From: an uncultured beta proteobacterium
GTDB taxonomy: Bacteria; Pseudomonadota; Gammaproteobacteria; Burkholderiales; SG8-41
NCBI GenBank assembly: GCA_903889565.1
Contig: CAISYC010000015.1
Location: 1 to 64,000 of the forward strand
DNA: 64,000 nt
Direction of reading: 5' to 3'
Under the pieces are notes generated by a model. The model did no database searches. It worked only from the letters and a program-made list of their open reading frames with translations, and was not told the DNA's origin. Both the position numbers and the translations under genes were made by a program. Numbering within the stretch: position 1 is the stretch's first letter; each line of letters begins with the position of its first letter. This document shows, in pieces, positions 56,294 through 64,000 of the stretch.

Positions 56294-57277
56294 CTAGCGC
56301 GAGACGACGCCGAGATCGACCAGCATCCGGCTCAAGAGTTCGTATTCCGCGTCCAGATGCTTGCGCGTGTCGGCGCTGTTGAGAAAGCCCTCGGCCCAGG
56401 CATTGTCCTCGAGTTCCTTCTTCCACTCGTCGCTTTGCGCGACCTTGGCGAACACCTGATCCCAGAACGCAATCTGCGCGGCACTGATGCCATGGGGCGC
56501 CAGAAAGCCGCGCCACGCGAAATAAGTCGCCTCGATGCCCTGCTCGCGAAATGTCGGCACCGCGGCCATCCTGCCCGCCTGCCGCTGCGGCCCGCTGATG
56601 CCGAGGACCCGGATACTGGCGTTGGCCATGTAAGGCATGGCGCCGCCGGCGGTGCCGACCCAGACATCGACATGGCCGCCCAGCGCTGCGGTCATGCCCT
56701 GCCCGCCCGACGGAAAGATCACGGTCTTCAGCGCCTTCGGATCGACGCCGGCGGCGCGCGCGATCATGCCAATGACGACATGGTTCTGGTTGCCACGCGA
56801 AGTTGAAAACGCAAACACCACCGACGCCGGGTCGCGCCTGATACGCGCCACCAGATCGCGGGCGGAGGCAATCTGCGATTCGTTTCGCACCCAGGCCACC
56901 ACGTATTCGCGCATCAGAATGTTCAGCGGCGTCAGGTCCTGATAACGAATTTGGCTCAAGCCCGTGATCTGGTTGGTCAGAATGCCGGTGGACAGGATGC
57001 TCAGATAATGCGGATCGCCGGGATGTTGGGTCATGAAACTGAGCGCAAGCAGGCCGCCGCCGCCGGCGCGGTTGGTCACGCTCACACTCGGAATGCCCGG
57101 CACCGACTGCAGGAATTTCTGCGCCACGCGCGCCTGCCGGTCGGCAGTGCCGCCGGCGCCGGAATTAACCACGATATCCACGTTACGTTGCGGTTTCCAT
57201 TCCTGTGCGCAGGCGCATTCCGTGGCAATTACAAGACACGACAGGACGCAGAATGTTGCTTTGAACAATTTCATCAT
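56294..57277 (-). CDS. Divergent Bug/TctC-like periplasmic binding protein (copy 5)
   Basis: About 327 residues from MMKLFKATFCV, after which a signal peptide ends at TECACAQ. It keeps the fold pattern (VDIVVNSGAGGTADRQARVA, VTNRAGGGGLLALSFM, VIFPSGGQGMTAALGGHVDV) but replaces the usual 'YPxKPIRxIVPFxPGGxxD' and 'HVPYKG' motifs, so it is a divergent member with perhaps a different ligand. It lies downstream of the ThDP enzyme on the same strand (160-bp gap) and could serve uptake of its substrate. Confidence 0.85.
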   Translation of the reverse strand: MMKLFKATFCVLSCLVIATECACAQEWKPQRNVDIVVNSGAGGTADRQARVAQKFLQSVPGIPSVSVTNRAGGGGLLALSFMTQHPGDPHYLSILSTGILTNQITGLSQIRYQDLTPLNILMREYVVAWVRNESQIASARDLVARIRRDPASVVFAFSTSRGNQNHVVIGMIARAAGVDPKALKTVIFPSGGQGMTAALGGHVDVWVGTAGGAMPYMANASIRVLGISGPQRQAGRMAAVPTFREQGIEATYFAWRGFLAPHGISAAQIAFWDQVFAKVAQSDEWKKELEDNAWAEGFLNSADTRKHLDAEYELLSRMLVDLGVVSR

Positions 57278-57437
57278 CTCACCCGGCAATCCCTGAAGAA
57301 GCGTAGCGAGCAGATCGAAATGCGAGGAGCCGCGCAGCGAAAGCCGGGACATAACGTCAGTCAGGCGAGGCCGAATCTGAAATGCGGCGAGCACGCAACG
57401 AAGCAATTCGAACGAGCAGCAGCTTATTCAGGGGTTA

Positions 57438-59195
57438 TCAGCCCCGGTCGTCGTAACCGGGCAAGACCCGCGCATCGATTACGCACACCTGCCCTGCCTG
57501 CACTGCGGCGATGCCCTGCCTGAACGCCGGCAGCAGGTCGGCGACCTTCTCGACCGGACCGATCGCCAGCGCGCCCTGTGCGCGCGCCATCGCCGCGAGA
57601 TCAACATCAGGGTCGCCGATGCGCAAACCGATCCAGCGGTTTTCCTCGGGACGCCCGCGGTTGATTGCCATGCGGCCCTGATGGCGCTCGTCGTTATAGA
57701 ACGAACGATTGTTGCAGACGATCATCAGGCAGGGAATCTTGTAATGCGCGGCGGTCCACAGCGCAGTATTGCCCATCAGAAAATCGCCGTCGCCCATGAG
57801 TCCGATCGGCACGCGGCTGCTACCCTTTAGCGCAAGAGCGGCGCCGATGGTCATGCCGGGACCGGAACCGACGCCGGCGCCGCCGTCGTGGCCAATGTAG
57901 GACAAGGGATCGACAAACTGCGTATAGCCGCCGTTCCATCCGAGCGGCAGGCGCGTGTAGCTGACATCGACGCCGCGCGTCGCCTCTGCCAGCGCAGCGG
58001 CGACCGTGCGCAGCGCGACCGCATCGGGTAGCGGCGGCAGCGTGACGCGCGCAGGCAGCGCTACGCTGCTCTTCCTCGCGGTGCAGGCATCAAGCAGCAG
58101 CGGCACCGCAGCATCGGTTTCGCACAGCATGTAGACATCCGCCGGCGGCAGGCCCTGGTAATCGGCGCTCCAGCCGCGATGGCTGTGCGCGTCGCAGGAA
58201 ACGTGGATGACTTTCGCCGTCACCGCGGCGCCGCCACAGGCCTGCTGCAGGGTGCCGGCGAGATCAAGCCAGTCGAGCGCCAGAATCACATCCGCCGATT
58301 TGATCAGTTCACCGGCGCTTTTCGGCAAGGCCTGGAACGGCGGAATCGGATGCAGGCGATGCGTGGTCGGAAAGGCCGCCGCGAGTTTGATACTGGACAG
58401 CACCGGCGCTTCGAGTTTCTCCGCCAGCGCGATGCGCTGCCGCCAGCCGGTGATGCCGCGTGAGGCGCGGCCGGCAAGGATCAGCGGATTTTTCGCCTGC
58501 GACAGCAGCGTCGCCGCTGCGCTCACCAGTTCGGGCGCCGGCCGCACCATCGGCGGCACCGGATACCTTGCCGTCTCGGGCATCGCCGGCATCGCGGCCA
58601 GTTTTTGCTCCTGCATTTTGACTTCGAGATTCACGTAGACCGGACCGCGCGGCGCGGTCTGCGCAATCTGCGTCGCCCGCAGCAGCGCTTCCATCGCCGC
58701 CGCCGGCGAACCCGGCTGATTGTCCCACTTGGTAAAGTTGCGTATGAGTCCGCCCTGATCCGAACTGGTGTGGATCCAGTCGATCCACGGCCGCCGCTGC
58801 GTTGCATCCCACGGCCCGGTAGCGCCCAGAATCAGCATCGGCGCGCGGTCGCACCAGGCGTTGTAGATCGACATCGGCGCGCGCAGGAGGCCGATATTGG
58901 CGTGCAGCGCCGAAGCCATCATGCGATCGGATATCTTGTAATAGCCGTGCGCGATCGCGATGGCGGTCTCTTCGTGGATCGTCAGCACCATCTGCGGCGC
59001 GCGGTTGCCGAGGTAATTCACGATACTGTCATGCAAACCGCGGTAACTCGAGCCGGGCACCAGCGCGATGTAGGGAATATCGAGCGCGTGGAGCATCGCC
59101 GCAATGGCGTCGCTGCCCCAGAATTCGCCGGACGCCTGGGCCGGCACCGGTGTGTCGTGGACAATCGCCGCCGGCGACGGGTCTATGCTGTTCAT
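57438..59195 (-). CDS. Thiamine-diphosphate-dependent decarboxylase/ligase of the acetolactate-synthase superfamily
   Basis: 585 residues from the ATG at 59195, preceded by GGGGGA. The conserved Glu lies in VLTIHEETAIAIAHGYYKIS; the ThDP/Mg motif GDGDFLMGN...CNN spans IGLMGDGDFLMGNTALW to LMIVCNNRSFYND. All three domains of the family are present. Members include acetolactate synthase, benzoylformate decarboxylase, oxalyl-CoA decarboxylase and sulfoacetaldehyde acetyltransferase; the sequence does not clearly match one. The neighbouring divergent Bug protein suggests a 2-oxoacid or related carboxylate substrate (inference). Confidence 0.9.
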   Translation of the reverse strand: MNSIDPSPAAIVHDTPVPAQASGEFWGSDAIAAMLHALDIPYIALVPGSSYRGLHDSIVNYLGNRAPQMVLTIHEETAIAIAHGYYKISDRMMASALHANIGLLRAPMSIYNAWCDRAPMLILGATGPWDATQRRPWIDWIHTSSDQGGLIRNFTKWDNQPGSPAAAMEALLRATQIAQTAPRGPVYVNLEVKMQEQKLAAMPAMPETARYPVPPMVRPAPELVSAAATLLSQAKNPLILAGRASRGITGWRQRIALAEKLEAPVLSSIKLAAAFPTTHRLHPIPPFQALPKSAGELIKSADVILALDWLDLAGTLQQACGGAAVTAKVIHVSCDAHSHRGWSADYQGLPPADVYMLCETDAAVPLLLDACTARKSSVALPARVTLPPLPDAVALRTVAAALAEATRGVDVSYTRLPLGWNGGYTQFVDPLSYIGHDGGAGVGSGPGMTIGAALALKGSSRVPIGLMGDGDFLMGNTALWTAAHYKIPCLMIVCNNRSFYNDERHQGRMAINRGRPEENRWIGLRIGDPDVDLAAMARAQGALAIGPVEKVADLLPAFRQGIAAVQAGQVCVIDARVLPGYDDRG

Positions 59196-59372
59196 GCGGA
59201 TCCCCCAGGGTTGGCTGTGCGCCGGGTCCGCCCCGCAGAGCGGCGACGGACACAGCGGATTTTTTCGTATCATAACAGGCGCACCGCACCGAGCCGGCGG
59301 TGACGCTACCTGCGACGCGCGCAGTTGCGTTAATATCCGTCACATGAACATGACATTTCCGTCACGGGAGTT

Positions 59373-60461
59373 TTGTTGGATTATCCGTTTCTAGGCAAGG
59401 GCGACGTCGAAGCAGTCGGCTTCGAAGCCGACGAACTGCGGGGATTTTCCCGCACGATCGCAGAAATCGAGTGGCTGCTCGTCATTCTCGTACTGCTCTA
59501 CCAGATCGTGCAGGGCCGCGACGACGAGACCACCGGCCCGATCTATCTCGGCATCATCGTCTACGCCGCCTTTGTAATCGGCTTCCGCTATTTCAACATT
59601 TACCGCAGCGAATCGCGCTGGAAAATCGCGATCGAAACCTGGGGCATGCTCGCCTTCATCACGTGGATACTCTATTTCACGGGGCGCCTCGAAAGTCCGC
59701 TGGTCAATCTCTATCTGCTGACGATCGTCACCAGTGCGCTGACGCTGGGCCGGCTGATCACCATGCTGGAAATGGCGCTGGTCGTCGCCTGTTACGTGTT
59801 CCTCGGCTACTCCTCGACCGACGACTCGCTGTTCTGGCTCTACAACGCGGGCGACTTCATGTCGCAGCTCTCGCCGATGCTGCTGGTCGCCTACATCACG
59901 ACCATGCTGTCGGCCGACATCCGCAGCGCGATGTCGCGCATCAAGATCATTTCCGAGACCGACGAACTGACCGGCATCTACAATGTGCGCGCCTTTACTG
60001 CGATCGCCAACCGCGCGCACAAGCAGTCGTTGCGCTACCGGCATCCCTACAGCATTGTGATGGTCGATTCGGACAATCTGAAGGCGGTCAACGACACCTA
60101 CGGCCACGAGGCCGGCAACCGTCTGCTCAAGCTGACCGTCAACTGCGTGCAGCAGTGCCTGCGCGAAACCGATGTCTTTGCGCGCTACGGCGGCGACGAG
60201 TTCATCGCGCTGCTGCCGCAGACCAAATCCGACGGCGCCTTCGAGGTGGCCGAGCGCATCCGCAAGATCATCGCGACCACCCCGCTCGACACCCAGGGCA
60301 AGCAGGTGGCGACCACGGTCAGCCTCGGCATCGCCTGCTATCCCGAGCATTCCGAAGACCTTGCCGTTCTCATGAATCGCGCCGATCAGGCGCTGTATCA
60401 CAGCAAAAAATCCGGCCGCAACCGTACCACCGTCAGCGGCGATCCGTCCTCCGCGGCCTGA
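59373..60461 (+). CDS. Membrane-bound diguanylate cyclase
   Basis: 362 residues. About six transmembrane helices (~30-190, from WLLVILVLLYQIVQG to SPMLLVAYITTMLS) form a sensor of unknown ligand. The GGDEF domain begins at TDELTGIYNVRAFTAIANRA and has an intact active site, RYGGDEF, plus the product-inhibition I-site RETD five residues upstream, so an active, feedback-inhibited c-di-GMP synthase is expected. No ATG fits: translation starts at TTG 59373 or 59376, behind CGGGAG. Its last 29 bp overlap the 3' end of the convergent DUF3025 gene. Confidence 0.92.
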   Translation: MLDYPFLGKGDVEAVGFEADELRGFSRTIAEIEWLLVILVLLYQIVQGRDDETTGPIYLGIIVYAAFVIGFRYFNIYRSESRWKIAIETWGMLAFITWILYFTGRLESPLVNLYLLTIVTSALTLGRLITMLEMALVVACYVFLGYSSTDDSLFWLYNAGDFMSQLSPMLLVAYITTMLSADIRSAMSRIKIISETDELTGIYNVRAFTAIANRAHKQSLRYRHPYSIVMVDSDNLKAVNDTYGHEAGNRLLKLTVNCVQQCLRETDVFARYGGDEFIALLPQTKSDGAFEVAERIRKIIATTPLDTQGKQVATTVSLGIACYPEHSEDLAVLMNRADQALYHSKKSGRNRTTVSGDPSSAA

Positions 60462-61260
60462 AATAACCCCTGTCGTCGTAGTAATCTTCGCGCGCGTTGC
60501 CCCCGCACCAGCCGGGCACGCCCAGCAGCGGCACCGCGGCGAGTTCCGCCGTCGAACAAAAACTTTCCGGCGCAGTCAACAACGCCGCCAGCTGCGCGTC
60601 GAGCTGTGCGAACTGCCGCAGCGGATCCTGCGCGAAAAAATCCGGCGTGACCGCGCAAATCACGCCGCGCGCGGTCAAACCCGTGTACGGCTGCAGCATC
60701 TTTTCGCAGACGGCATGACCGAACAGGTGAAAGCCCATGCTGCCCCCCAGTTCGGCGCGGCGATGCCAGAACAAGTCCTTCCATGCGTGCTCGCGCAGCA
60801 GTTGGCCGAGCGCTGGCTGCGCCACGGGGACGATGATGCCGCCTTCGTCGAACAGCGTCAGCGCATCCTGGCGCGGCCCGCGATTGGCCTGCCCGGCCGC
60901 GTGCTGGGTGCGCAGCGCTTCAAAGTGGCACGCATTCAGGGCCGCCTTGGCGCGCGGAAACACCAGCCACACCAGCGCATTGAAAAGATCGTGCCAGTTT
61001 TGCTCGCGCATCTGGATTTCGCCGCGCAAAAAAATCCGCGGCTCGTATTTATCCTCGAACGCCACCTGCCGCAGCGACTGCGGCACGAAACGCACCGGCA
61101 GGCCGCCGGCATTGAGCGGCCGCGTGACTGCACTTTCGGCGAGCGCGTTCAGCGCGGCGCAATCCGGCCACGCATCGCGCGGCAACGCCCGCGCCAGCGC
61201 GCGCAGCGGCGCGAACGCCGGCACATGTTCTGCGAAATCGGGATTCCAGTCTGCGGTCAT
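60433..61260 (-). CDS. DUF3025-family protein
   Basis: 275 residues from MTADWNPDF; an ATG eight codons upstream is possible. The sequence matches the proteobacterial DUF3025 family: FVPQSLRQVAFEDKYEPRIF, NWHDLFNALVWLVFPRAKAA, FDEGGIIVPVAQPALGQLL and FGHAVCEKMLQPYTGLTARG. No biochemical function is established for this family. It is cytoplasmic by prediction. Its 3' end overlaps the diguanylate cyclase gene by 29 bp. Confidence 0.88.
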   Translation of the reverse strand: MTADWNPDFAEHVPAFAPLRALARALPRDAWPDCAALNALAESAVTRPLNAGGLPVRFVPQSLRQVAFEDKYEPRIFLRGEIQMREQNWHDLFNALVWLVFPRAKAALNACHFEALRTQHAAGQANRGPRQDALTLFDEGGIIVPVAQPALGQLLREHAWKDLFWHRRAELGGSMGFHLFGHAVCEKMLQPYTGLTARGVICAVTPDFFAQDPLRQFAQLDAQLAALLTAPESFCSTAELAAVPLLGVPGWCGGNAREDYYDDRGYFRPRRTDRR

Positions 61261-61387
61261 CGCGGCACTTCGAAAAAGCGGCAACGCGATGATACTATTG
61301 GGCCAGACTTGATTTCGAATTGAAGCATCTGCAGACGCTGCCCGGCCGCATGACTTTCATTCAATCCCGCACGCCACGAATCTGAGC

Positions 61388-62488
61388 ATGGAACACATCG
61401 ATTGCGCCGTCATCGGCGCCGGCGTCGTCGGCCTCGCCATTGCGCGCGAACTCGCGCTGGCCGGACGCGAAGTCATCATTTTGGAGGCGGAAAACGCCTT
61501 CGGCACACACACCAGCGCGCGCAACTCCGAAGTCATGCACGCCGGCATCTATTATCCGACGGGATCGCTCAAGGCACGTTTCTGCGTCGCCGGGCGCAAA
61601 ATGCTCTACGAATATTGCGCCGAGCGCGGCATCAATCACAAACGCATCGGCAAAGTGGTCGTCGCCTGCGACGAGCATCAGCTCGACGGCCTGCACAAAT
61701 ACAAAAAGCAGGCCGAACTCAACGGCGTCGATGACCTGCGCCTGCTGAGCCGTGAAGAAGTCAATGCGCTCGAACCGGCAGTAATCGCGGTAGCCGGCTT
61801 TCTGTCGCCCTCGACCGGCGTGATCGACAGTCACGGCCTGATGCTCGCTTACCTCGGCGACGCCGAAAACGCCGGCGCCACGCTGGTGCTGAACAGCCCG
61901 GTCAACGGCGGCCGGATCGGCGATGACGGCATTGTGCTCGACATCGGCGGCGCGGAGCCGATGCAGCTCGCCTGCCGCACGGTGATCAATTCGGCCGGGC
62001 ACGGCGCGCCGGCGGTGGCACGGTCGATCGCGGGAATTCCGGCAAGCACGATTCCACAGAGCTACTACGCCATCGGCCATTACTACACGCTCACCGGCAA
62101 GGCGCCATTCAACCGGCTCGTCTACCCGGTGGCGCGTCAGGACTGGCTGGGCGTGCACGTCACCATCGATCTCGGCGGCCGCTGCAAATTCGGTCCCGAT
62201 TTTTCATGGCGCGATTCGCTCGATTACAAATTCGACGAAGCGCGCGAACCGCTGTTCTACGAGGCAATCCGCCGCTACTTCCCCGGCCTCAAGGACGGCA
62301 CGCTGCAACCCGGCTACACCGGCATGCGACCGCGCATCACCGGTCATGGCAAGGAAGCGGTCGATTTCGTCATTCACGGACCGCAAGATCACGGCGTGCC
62401 GAATCTGGTCAATCTCTACGGCATCGAATCGCCGGGGCTGACCTCGTCGATGGCGATTGCCGAATACGTGCGTACGGTCCTCGCCTGA
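61388..62488 (+). CDS. FAD-dependent L-2-hydroxyglutarate oxidase-like enzyme
   Basis: 366 residues. DAO-type flavoprotein: the FAD motif is CAVIGAGVVGLAIARELALA, followed by SARNSEVMHAGIYYPTGSLK and AGFLSPSTGVIDSHGLMLAY. The NSEVIHAGIYY-type segment is characteristic of LhgO/L2HGDH, which oxidises L-2-hydroxyglutarate to 2-oxoglutarate. A C-terminal LYGIESPGLTSSMAIAEYV completes the family pattern. It is monocistronic as far as can be seen and divergent from the DUF3025 gene. A related 2-hydroxyacid substrate cannot be excluded. Confidence 0.9.
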   Translation: MEHIDCAVIGAGVVGLAIARELALAGREVIILEAENAFGTHTSARNSEVMHAGIYYPTGSLKARFCVAGRKMLYEYCAERGINHKRIGKVVVACDEHQLDGLHKYKKQAELNGVDDLRLLSREEVNALEPAVIAVAGFLSPSTGVIDSHGLMLAYLGDAENAGATLVLNSPVNGGRIGDDGIVLDIGGAEPMQLACRTVINSAGHGAPAVARSIAGIPASTIPQSYYAIGHYYTLTGKAPFNRLVYPVARQDWLGVHVTIDLGGRCKFGPDFSWRDSLDYKFDEAREPLFYEAIRRYFPGLKDGTLQPGYTGMRPRITGHGKEAVDFVIHGPQDHGVPNLVNLYGIESPGLTSSMAIAEYVRTVLA

Positions 62489-62644
62489 GACCGGAACGCT
62501 TGTTCAGGGCGAATTACCGCTAACGGCCCGCTCCGGACGGCCACGTTCTTCAAAAGCTGCCGCTCGAGGGTAGACTAATCGCAGCCGTTGGAGAAATCAT
62601 CTCATCGGCGTAGAGCGGTCTATTTTTCGCCCCCCCACCTGGCT

Positions 62645-63466
62645 ATGGATTTGAAAAACACACGGCATGTAATGAGCCACGCGGCGCGATTAGTTAAGGC
62701 GCTGGTGGTTTGTTTTGGCTCGTTGCTGCTTCTCTGCATTGCGCCCCTTGCATCGGCGCAGCCTGGCCCGGTGAATGGAGTTATGGCATTTGACGCGACC
62801 GCCAATGCTGACATCAAGAAGATCGTTCTTCTGAAATCTTCGACACCCGCATTGATCGTCGAGCGCATGGGTGGCATCCTCGTCGCAGGGGTGGGTGTCA
62901 ATACCGGCGCTGCGCTGGCCTTTGGCGCGATCGGGGCTATGGTTGCTTCGGGCACGGATAAGACCCAGCCGTATTCGCGGGAAGTCAGCGCGAAGATCAA
63001 GGCCCTCGGCTTTGACCTCCATGACTCGTACGCGGATCAGGTCAAGCAAGCATTGGAGCGGACCGGCTACGAAGTACGCGTGGCAGCGGCCAGCCGGACT
63101 TCGGCGACCAAGTTCGTCGCCAACCTCGCAGGCATAGCAGACGCCGACGAGGCCGTGCTCGATCTTGGCATGGTGATTCCGGTGATTAATTGGGTTGAGA
63201 GCGAGAAAAAGTTCACGCCGGGCTTTACGACCGCCGTGAGGCTTGCGCGTTCGGCAGGAGAGCCTATCGCCTATGGGAATTCGTTCGCGTATGTGCCCGC
63301 CCATCGGAAAACGGGGGTTACGCTGGTCCCGCTAGAGGAGAAATATGCTTTTGATAGTTTCGAGACCGTCTTGCAGAACGCAAATCTCCTTGTGGAGGCG
63401 TTCCAGCTTGGCGCGTCCGGGGTGGCCGCGCGCATCGCAGCGGATTTGAAACGGCGCGCGGATTAG
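62645..63466 (+). CDS. Exported protein of unknown function
   Basis: About 273 residues from ATG 62645 (MDLKNTRH); ATG 62672 (MSHAARLVKAL) would put the signal peptide right at the start and is also plausible. The signal peptide is VVCFGSLLLLCIAPLASAQ. The mature part has a Gly/Ala hydrophobic stretch (ILVAGVGVNTGAALAFGAIG) and a mixed alpha/beta remainder (VNWVESEKKFTPGFTTAVRL-like). I recognise no family. Codon use and GC are lower than in the genes to its left, which may mark the edge of a different genomic region. Function cannot be inferred. Confidence 0.7.
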   Translation: MDLKNTRHVMSHAARLVKALVVCFGSLLLLCIAPLASAQPGPVNGVMAFDATANADIKKIVLLKSSTPALIVERMGGILVAGVGVNTGAALAFGAIGAMVASGTDKTQPYSREVSAKIKALGFDLHDSYADQVKQALERTGYEVRVAAASRTSATKFVANLAGIADADEAVLDLGMVIPVINWVESEKKFTPGFTTAVRLARSAGEPIAYGNSFAYVPAHRKTGVTLVPLEEKYAFDSFETVLQNANLLVEAFQLGASGVAARIAADLKRRAD

Positions 63467-63913
63467 GGCGGCAGTCTGCGGTACCAAATAGGCGGCATGC
63501 GTCCCAAGCAGAGACAATAGCAAGTGCTCTGCCTAACATTTAGGCTCCCTAGAAAGAGCGGCTAAGGCGCTGCGGGGAATTTTCCTTCCGAAACGAAAGG
63601 TGATGTGAGCCGTCCTGCCAGGTTTGTTACGGCCGACGCCCGCGTCAGTAGTGCGCGGAGCGAAGGGCATAAATTGATTGCGCCGATCGAGGGACAGGAG
63701 TTATGGATTTTCTACTGTTTTCTTGACAACCCTGCCGGCCCTGCCAATCCTTCACCTTGCCCGGTTCGATGATTTTCCACTGCATGTTAGGTGGGCAAAC
63801 TTAGCCGCCATAACATTGCAGTGTATTTTGTCGCTTTCGCAGGTGTCGCAAGCGACATTAGCGAGGGTTCGTCTGCGCGCAGCGACGCCCAATGAACTGA
63901 ACGTATAGAGACT
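63467..63913. other. Gene-poor right flank of lower GC
   Basis: No convincing gene. Short open frames exist on both strands (for example + 63678-63908 and - 63996-63787), but none shows a family motif, a good ribosome-binding site or the local codon pattern. The base composition is less GC-rich than most of the window, consistent with an intergenic or recently acquired boundary. Confidence 0.4.
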
Positions 63914-64000
63914 ATGATGGACGCAGGCAATATGGTGAGGGTGCGCTTTAACACAGACTGTACTCGCTGCGGAAGTCTGGCCAGTATCACCCCCATCTGC
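63914..64000 (+). CDS. Possible 5' end of a gene running off the window
   Basis: Two adjacent ATGs (63914, 63917) start a frame that stays open to the last base, 29 codons. The translation contains a CxxC pair (NTDCTRCGSLASITPIC). No strong binding site precedes it. It may be the start of a small zinc-binding or other protein, or chance; only the neighbouring sequence could decide. Confidence 0.2.
   Translation, partial: MMDAGNMVRVRFNTDCTRCGSLASITPIC

Noticed and set aside
63678-63908. 76-codon frame near the right edge
   Set aside because: No ribosome-binding site, no domain and no codon bias; likely chance.

Overview
The window looks like a chromosomal segment of a high-GC soil or aquatic betaproteobacterium, probably Burkholderiales-like. 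The signs are the pairing of trxB with an Smr gene, the pairing of glnB/glnK with nadE, a TpsB-type outer-membrane transporter, and above all five periplasmic binding proteins of the Bug/TctC type, a family greatly expanded in Betaproteobacteria. No rRNA, tRNA, CRISPR array or replication origin was recognised. The only insertion-sequence remnant is the 3' end of an ISL3-like transposase at the left edge.

Layout. 0.1-4.5 kb: a two-partner-secretion transporter with a huge Pro/Ala/Glu/Lys linker. 4.6-13.4 kb: housekeeping and single genes (trxB, Smr, PII, nadE, a GNAT-like protein, a SulP-STAS-cNMP fusion, a small envelope protein, a Nudix hydrolase). 13.4-17.7 kb: a MacAB/Lol-like ABC export cassette (adaptor, ATPase, two FtsX-type permeases). 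17.8-21.9 kb: glutaryl-CoA dehydrogenase, glycerol kinase with a glycerophosphodiesterase, and two very small membrane proteins.

22.1-34.4 kb is one long plus-strand catabolic block: a GntR/FCD regulator, a zinc-type alcohol dehydrogenase/quinone reductase, an acyl-CoA ligase, a PaaI thioesterase, an ABC importer whose permease is separated from its ATPase and binding protein by ubiX-ubiD, a 2-hydroxyacid dehydrogenase, a VOC protein and a fumarate-reductase-like flavoprotein. 34.4-45.9 kb is a minus-strand catabolic block: three Bug binding proteins, a second 2-hydroxyacid dehydrogenase, a fumarase/adenylosuccinate-lyase superfamily enzyme, an LVIVD propeller, an HpcH/HpaI aldolase, a LigJ-like 4-oxalomesaconate hydratase and two 4,5-dihydroxyphthalate-decarboxylase-like proteins. 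Together they suggest uptake, decarboxylation and ring-fission-product processing of an aromatic (poly)carboxylate. The substrate is not determined.

46.4-48.2 kb holds a CoA-transferase-like pair whose alpha subunit has an in-frame TGA and whose beta subunit is set apart by a palindromic repeat. 48.2-62.5 kb is mixed: NIPSNAP, Bug proteins, a thiol dioxygenase, a quinone reductase, an HD-domain protein, a 1205-residue protein joining a ~700-residue charged helix to an AsmA-like domain, a ThDP enzyme, a diguanylate cyclase, a DUF3025 protein and an LhgO-like oxidase. The last 1.5 kb carries an exported protein of unknown function and apparently gene-poor DNA of lower GC.
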